Of a stretch of 39,331 nucleotides of DNA, positions 36,510 through 39,331 are shown piece by piece. Position 1 is the stretch's first letter, and each line of letters opens with the position of its first letter. The DNA is from an uncultured Paracoccaceae bacterium (lineage in GTDB: Bacteria > Pseudomonadota > Alphaproteobacteria > Rhodobacterales > Rhodobacteraceae), in the NCBI GenBank assembly GCA_905182165.1, contig CAJJAK010000005.1, positions 1-39,331 of the forward strand, read 5' to 3'. The notes under the pieces are model-generated. The model was not told the origin of the DNA and did not search any database. It worked only from the letters and a program-made list of their open reading frames with translations. A program made the position numbers and the translations under genes.

Positions 36510-37186
36510 ATGACTTTTTCCATCGCTGCACGTTGTGAAAGAACAGGTATGTTCGGTGTCGCTATAACGACATCATCGATTTCTGTGGGATCTCGTTGTC
36601 CTCATGCCCGTGCTGGAATTGGCGCAGTTGCAACACAAAACAGGAACAGATCCAAATTTAGCAACAGATAATAAAAATGAGAAACCTGCTTATGACGTTT
36701 TGATGGAGGATTAGAATGGTAATAAGAGAGAGAAAAAATATAGATTTTCGCCAATTAACGGCAATAGATGCTGAGGGAAAGACAGCGCACTTTACTGGTT
36801 TAAAGATTTTGGGGACAAATGCAGTCAGTGAAGAAAGCAACTGCGTTGCAGCAGGGAATTTGTTGTCCCATGATGGCGTTGTAAGTGCTATGACACGAGG
36901 GTTCAATTCAGATGGAAGTGCTCATCTTGCAGAAAGACTTTTGCAAGGATTAGAAGGAGGCTTAGCATCAGGAGGAGAAGTTGGCTCAGTGCATTCAGCA
37001 GCGTTGTTAGTAGTAGATAAGACAAAATTTCCATTAGTTGATTTGAGAGTAGATTGGGAAGACGAAGGCGCCATTGATAAATTGAGGAGCTTATGGTCTG
37101 CTTACGAACCCCAAATGCTTGATTATTTGAATCGAGCACTGAACCCGTCTGTTGCGCCAAGTTACGGAGTAGAGGGCGATTTGTAA
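36510..37186 (+). CDS. DUF1028-family protein (Ntn-hydrolase-like) (frameshifted)
   Basis: About 225 residues in three frames. The ATG at 36510, with GAGG ahead of it, starts MTFSIAARCERTGMFGVAI, the standard DUF1028 opening; shifts near 36640 (at ATQN, continuing TDPNLATDN) and near 36700 lead to RERKNIDFRQLTAIDAEGK and then NCVAAGNLL, LAERLLQGLEGGL, GGEVG and LVVDLRVDW-like VDLRVDWEDE. The ending APSYGVEGDL is typical. From memory the family has an Ntn-hydrolase-like fold, in which the Thr after the initiator Met could be the nucleophile; its reaction is not known to me. Such genes often sit beside RidA and LysR genes in proteobacteria, as here. Confidence 0.8.
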
Positions 37187-37314
37187 TATATTATAAATCT
37201 AGAAATTATTAATTTAACAAGTAGGTTCGCCTTAATCTTATAGAATCCTCCTCGGATCTTCTTAATTTATATATTAGAATAACAACGTAAAAATTTAAAT
37301 TTAAGGAATTTGAT

Positions 37315-38338
37315 ATGAAAATGTTTGCTCTTATTCAAAGTCAGGATGGCTATTCAGGTAAATCTGAAGGGCCGCAGATTGCGTCTTGCGACCCTTGGTT
37401 AGAACCAGCTTCAATTGAAGTACCGGAACTATTAGATGGTCAAGTACTTGTGAAGATAGCAATGGCAAGCGTTAATCCCTCTGACTTACACTTTATAAAG
37501 GGTGAATATGGCCAGCCGAGAGAAAAGGGAAAACCTGCAGGATTTGAAGGTATAGGCGAAGTGGTTGCTGGGAATGGATCATACGCTGAAAGTTTGAAAG
37601 GTACGCGTGTTTCATTTGTAGTATCAAAGGGTGGATCAGGAACTTGGGCAGAATATGCTATAACAGATGCTCTGGGTTGCATTCCAGTTCTACCCAATCT
37701 GCGAAATGAAGATGGAGCGGCTCTAATAGTTAATCCTCTTACAGCAATGGCAATGTTTGAATTGGTTAAAGAAACAGAGTGTAAGAGTTTTGTTATGACG
37801 GCAGCTAATAGTCAATTATGCAAATTATTGGTAGCCTTGGGAAAAGATGAAGGTATTTCACCGATTTGTATCGTTCGAAATGTCAACCAAGGTGAGCACT
37901 TAAGAAAACTTGGTGCAACTGAAGTATTAGATAGTTCACATCCAGATTTTCAAAAGAACTTAAAATCGGTTATAAAAAATTTAAAACCACGTATTATGTT
38001 GGACGCTGTGGCAAATCAATTGTCAGCTGATATTTTTATGGCAATGCCTAATAGATCAAGATGGATTGTTTATGGAAAGTTAGACACTAACCCACCCATA
38101 ATTTCAGAGATGGGTCAGTTTGTTTTTTCTGAAAAAGTGATTGAAGGGTTTTGGTTAGTTCGTTGGTTCCAAAAAACAGATTTGGGAAAGCAGATGCAAG
38201 TTATAAAAGCAGTGCAAGAGCGGTATGGACAAAGTAAATAAAACAGAAGTTTCTAAAATATTAACACTTAATGAAGTTATGACTGGATTACCTGACGCAC
38301 TTAAAACGGGTGCTAAGGTAATGCTCATACCCAAATAG
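37315..38338 (+). CDS. MDR-family zinc-independent alcohol dehydrogenase / quinone reductase-like protein (frameshifted)
   Basis: About 341 residues. The GroES-like N-terminal half has DGQVLVKIAMASVNPSDLHFIKGEYG and GFEGIGEVV, the latter typical of zinc-free enoyl-reductase or quinone-reductase members; the catalytic-zinc cysteines are missing. The cofactor domain starts near residue 160 (SFVMTAANSQLCKLL). The first frame stops at 38241, but a shift near 38232 continues as NKTEVSKILTLNEVMTGLPD and GAKVMLIPK to a stop at 38338, which restores the family's usual end. AAGGA lies before the ATG. The nitronate monooxygenase gene starts 8 bases later, so the two are likely cotranscribed. The substrate is not evident. 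Confidence 0.8.
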
Positions 38339-38346
38339 GATACGAC

Positions 38347-39300
38347 ATGTTACCAAAAATATTACAAAATTTAAGAATTCCTGTCATTGCTGCTCCTTTA
38401 TTTATTATATCAAACCCTCAATTGGTTATTGCACAATGTAAGGCTGGAGTAATTGGTTCAATGCCAGCATTAAATGCCAGACCAAAGGATCAATTAGAGG
38501 TAGAGTTAAAGCTGATCACAGAAGAATTGGATAGCTATAATCAAAAAAATCCTGATAAACCTGCGGCGCCGTTCGCCATTAATCAGATAGTCCACAAATC
38601 CAACGAGCGTTTAATGCACGACGTGGAATTGTGTATGAAGTATCGAGTCCCAATTACGATTACTTCATTAGGTGCTAGAGTTGAGGTAAATGACGCAATG
38701 CATTCCGTGGGTGGAATTACTCTGCATGATGTTATTAATAACAAATTTGCGAAGAAAGCGGTCGAAAAGGGAGCTGATGGATTAATTGCTGTTGCAGCTG
38801 GTGCTGGTGGGCATGCTGGTCGTTTATCACCGTTCCCCTTAATTTCTGAAATCAGACGCTGGTACAATGGTCCTTTGGCTTTGTCTGGAGCTATAGCTTC
38901 GGGAGATGCCGTTTTAGCTGCTCAGGCTATGGGTGCAGATTTTGGTTACATTGGGTCAGCTTTTATTGCCACGAAAGAGGCGAGGGCAGATGAACTTTAT
39001 AAGCAGATGATTGTAGATTCTGAAGCAGATGACATCATTTATTCAAACTTATTTACCGGCGTACATGGTAATTATTTAGCGCCTAGCGTAAAAGCTGCAG
39101 GTATGGATCCAAATAATCTGCCTGAAGGTGATATTTCAACAATGAACTTTGGTGATTGGGATAAAAAACCTAAGGCCTGGAAAGAAATTTGGGGATGTGG
39201 GCAAGGAATCGGATCTGTCACTGATATTTTAAATGTTGAAGACTTAGTTTTACGTTTAGAGGTTGAGTATTTAAAAGCAAAGACAAGAATAAGTGTGTAA
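38347..39300 (+). CDS. Nitronate monooxygenase family protein (FMN-dependent)
   Basis: An intact 317-residue TIM-barrel flavoprotein of the 2-nitropropane dioxygenase/nitronate monooxygenase family. The FMN-phosphate loop is seen as AGAGGHAGRLSPF and SGAIASGDAVLAAQAMGADF, and IGSAFIATKEA follows. The N-terminal APLFIISNPQLVIAQCKAGVIG is also typical. Such enzymes oxidise alkyl nitronates, but many members of this branch have other roles. It ends 31 bases before the window edge and probably shares a transcript with the MDR gene. No nitro-compound pathway is obvious; the second HpaB/RidA genes upstream suggest a common catabolic block. Confidence 0.88.
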   Translation: MLPKILQNLRIPVIAAPLFIISNPQLVIAQCKAGVIGSMPALNARPKDQLEVELKLITEELDSYNQKNPDKPAAPFAINQIVHKSNERLMHDVELCMKYRVPITITSLGARVEVNDAMHSVGGITLHDVINNKFAKKAVEKGADGLIAVAAGAGGHAGRLSPFPLISEIRRWYNGPLALSGAIASGDAVLAAQAMGADFGYIGSAFIATKEARADELYKQMIVDSEADDIIYSNLFTGVHGNYLAPSVKAAGMDPNNLPEGDISTMNFGDWDKKPKAWKEIWGCGQGIGSVTDILNVEDLVLRLEVEYLKAKTRISV

Positions 39301-39331
39301 TAGTAAAAACATGTAAATTGAAAACTAGGAG

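Noticed and set aside
7..38338. The broken genes as true pseudogenes in a decaying genome
   Set aside because: Motifs are intact on both sides of each shift, shifts fall mainly in short homopolymers, and no gene shows premature stops by substitution or large deletions.
1..39331. CRISPR arrays, insertion sequences or prophage genes
   Set aside because: No regularly spaced repeats, transposase, integrase or phage structural gene could be found by reading both strands.

Overview
The window is AT-rich (roughly 35-40% GC by eye) and gene-dense, and it reads as the chromosome of a heterotrophic, probably marine, proteobacterium. An alphaproteobacterium is my best guess, from the BMP-type nucleoside ABC transporter, the HyuA/HyuB pair and the kinase-M23-aminotransferase fusion; no phylogenetic marker is present to prove it. 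The only RNA gene is a tRNA-Ser(GCU) with an encoded CCA. I see no CRISPR array, insertion sequence, integrase or phage gene. About 15 genes carry one or more single-base frameshifts, mostly at short homopolymers, while their conserved motifs continue in the next frame. This looks more like indel error in the assembly than genome decay, so broken genes are given here as single reconstructed loci.

Region 1 (7-5728, minus strand) is a tight six-gene tryptophan/kynurenine catabolic operon, transcribed as kynureninase, HpaB-type flavin monooxygenase, RidA-type 2-aminomuconate deaminase, 3-hydroxyanthranilate 3,4-dioxygenase, kynurenine formamidase and a divergent tryptophan 2,3-dioxygenase-like protein. 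There is no classical kynurenine 3-monooxygenase. The HpaB-type enzyme sits where one would expect it, so a route kynurenine -> anthranilate -> 3-hydroxyanthranilate is the natural reading. A perfect inverted repeat beside the likely promoter of kynU is a candidate operator. A sterol-desaturase-like membrane protein is divergent from the operon.

Region 2 (7093-about 10064) is a roughly 990-residue three-domain fusion: APH-type kinase, M23 metallopeptidase, class-III PLP enzyme. Region 3 (10368-15073) is a complete BMP/Nup-type ABC importer (binding protein, double ATPase, two permeases), with a strong stem-loop after the binding-protein gene. The tRNA-Ser follows on the minus strand.

Region 4 (15357-26371) holds a secreted gamma-glutamyltransferase, a convergent MhpA-like flavoprotein hydroxylase with a tiny DUF2783 partner, and a plus-strand operon: M20 amidohydrolase (AbgB-like), HyuA, HyuB, FAD-dependent amine oxidase and uronate-dehydrogenase-like SDR. 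The first four overlap by 4-8 bases. Together with the importer this suggests uptake and hydrolysis of amide or lactam compounds. Region 5 (26372-32451) holds a possible small membrane protein, a YghU-type glutathione transferase, a Bcr/CflA exporter, a PiT phosphate transporter and an atypical aldehyde dehydrogenase.

Region 6 (32493-39300) is a second aromatic/amine catabolic block: a canonical tryptophan 2,3-dioxygenase, a LysR regulator, and divergently a second HpaB-type monooxygenase, a second RidA protein, a DUF1028 protein, an MDR-type reductase and a nitronate monooxygenase. Regions 1 and 6 therefore carry paralogous pairs (TDO, HpaB, RidA) within 40 kb.
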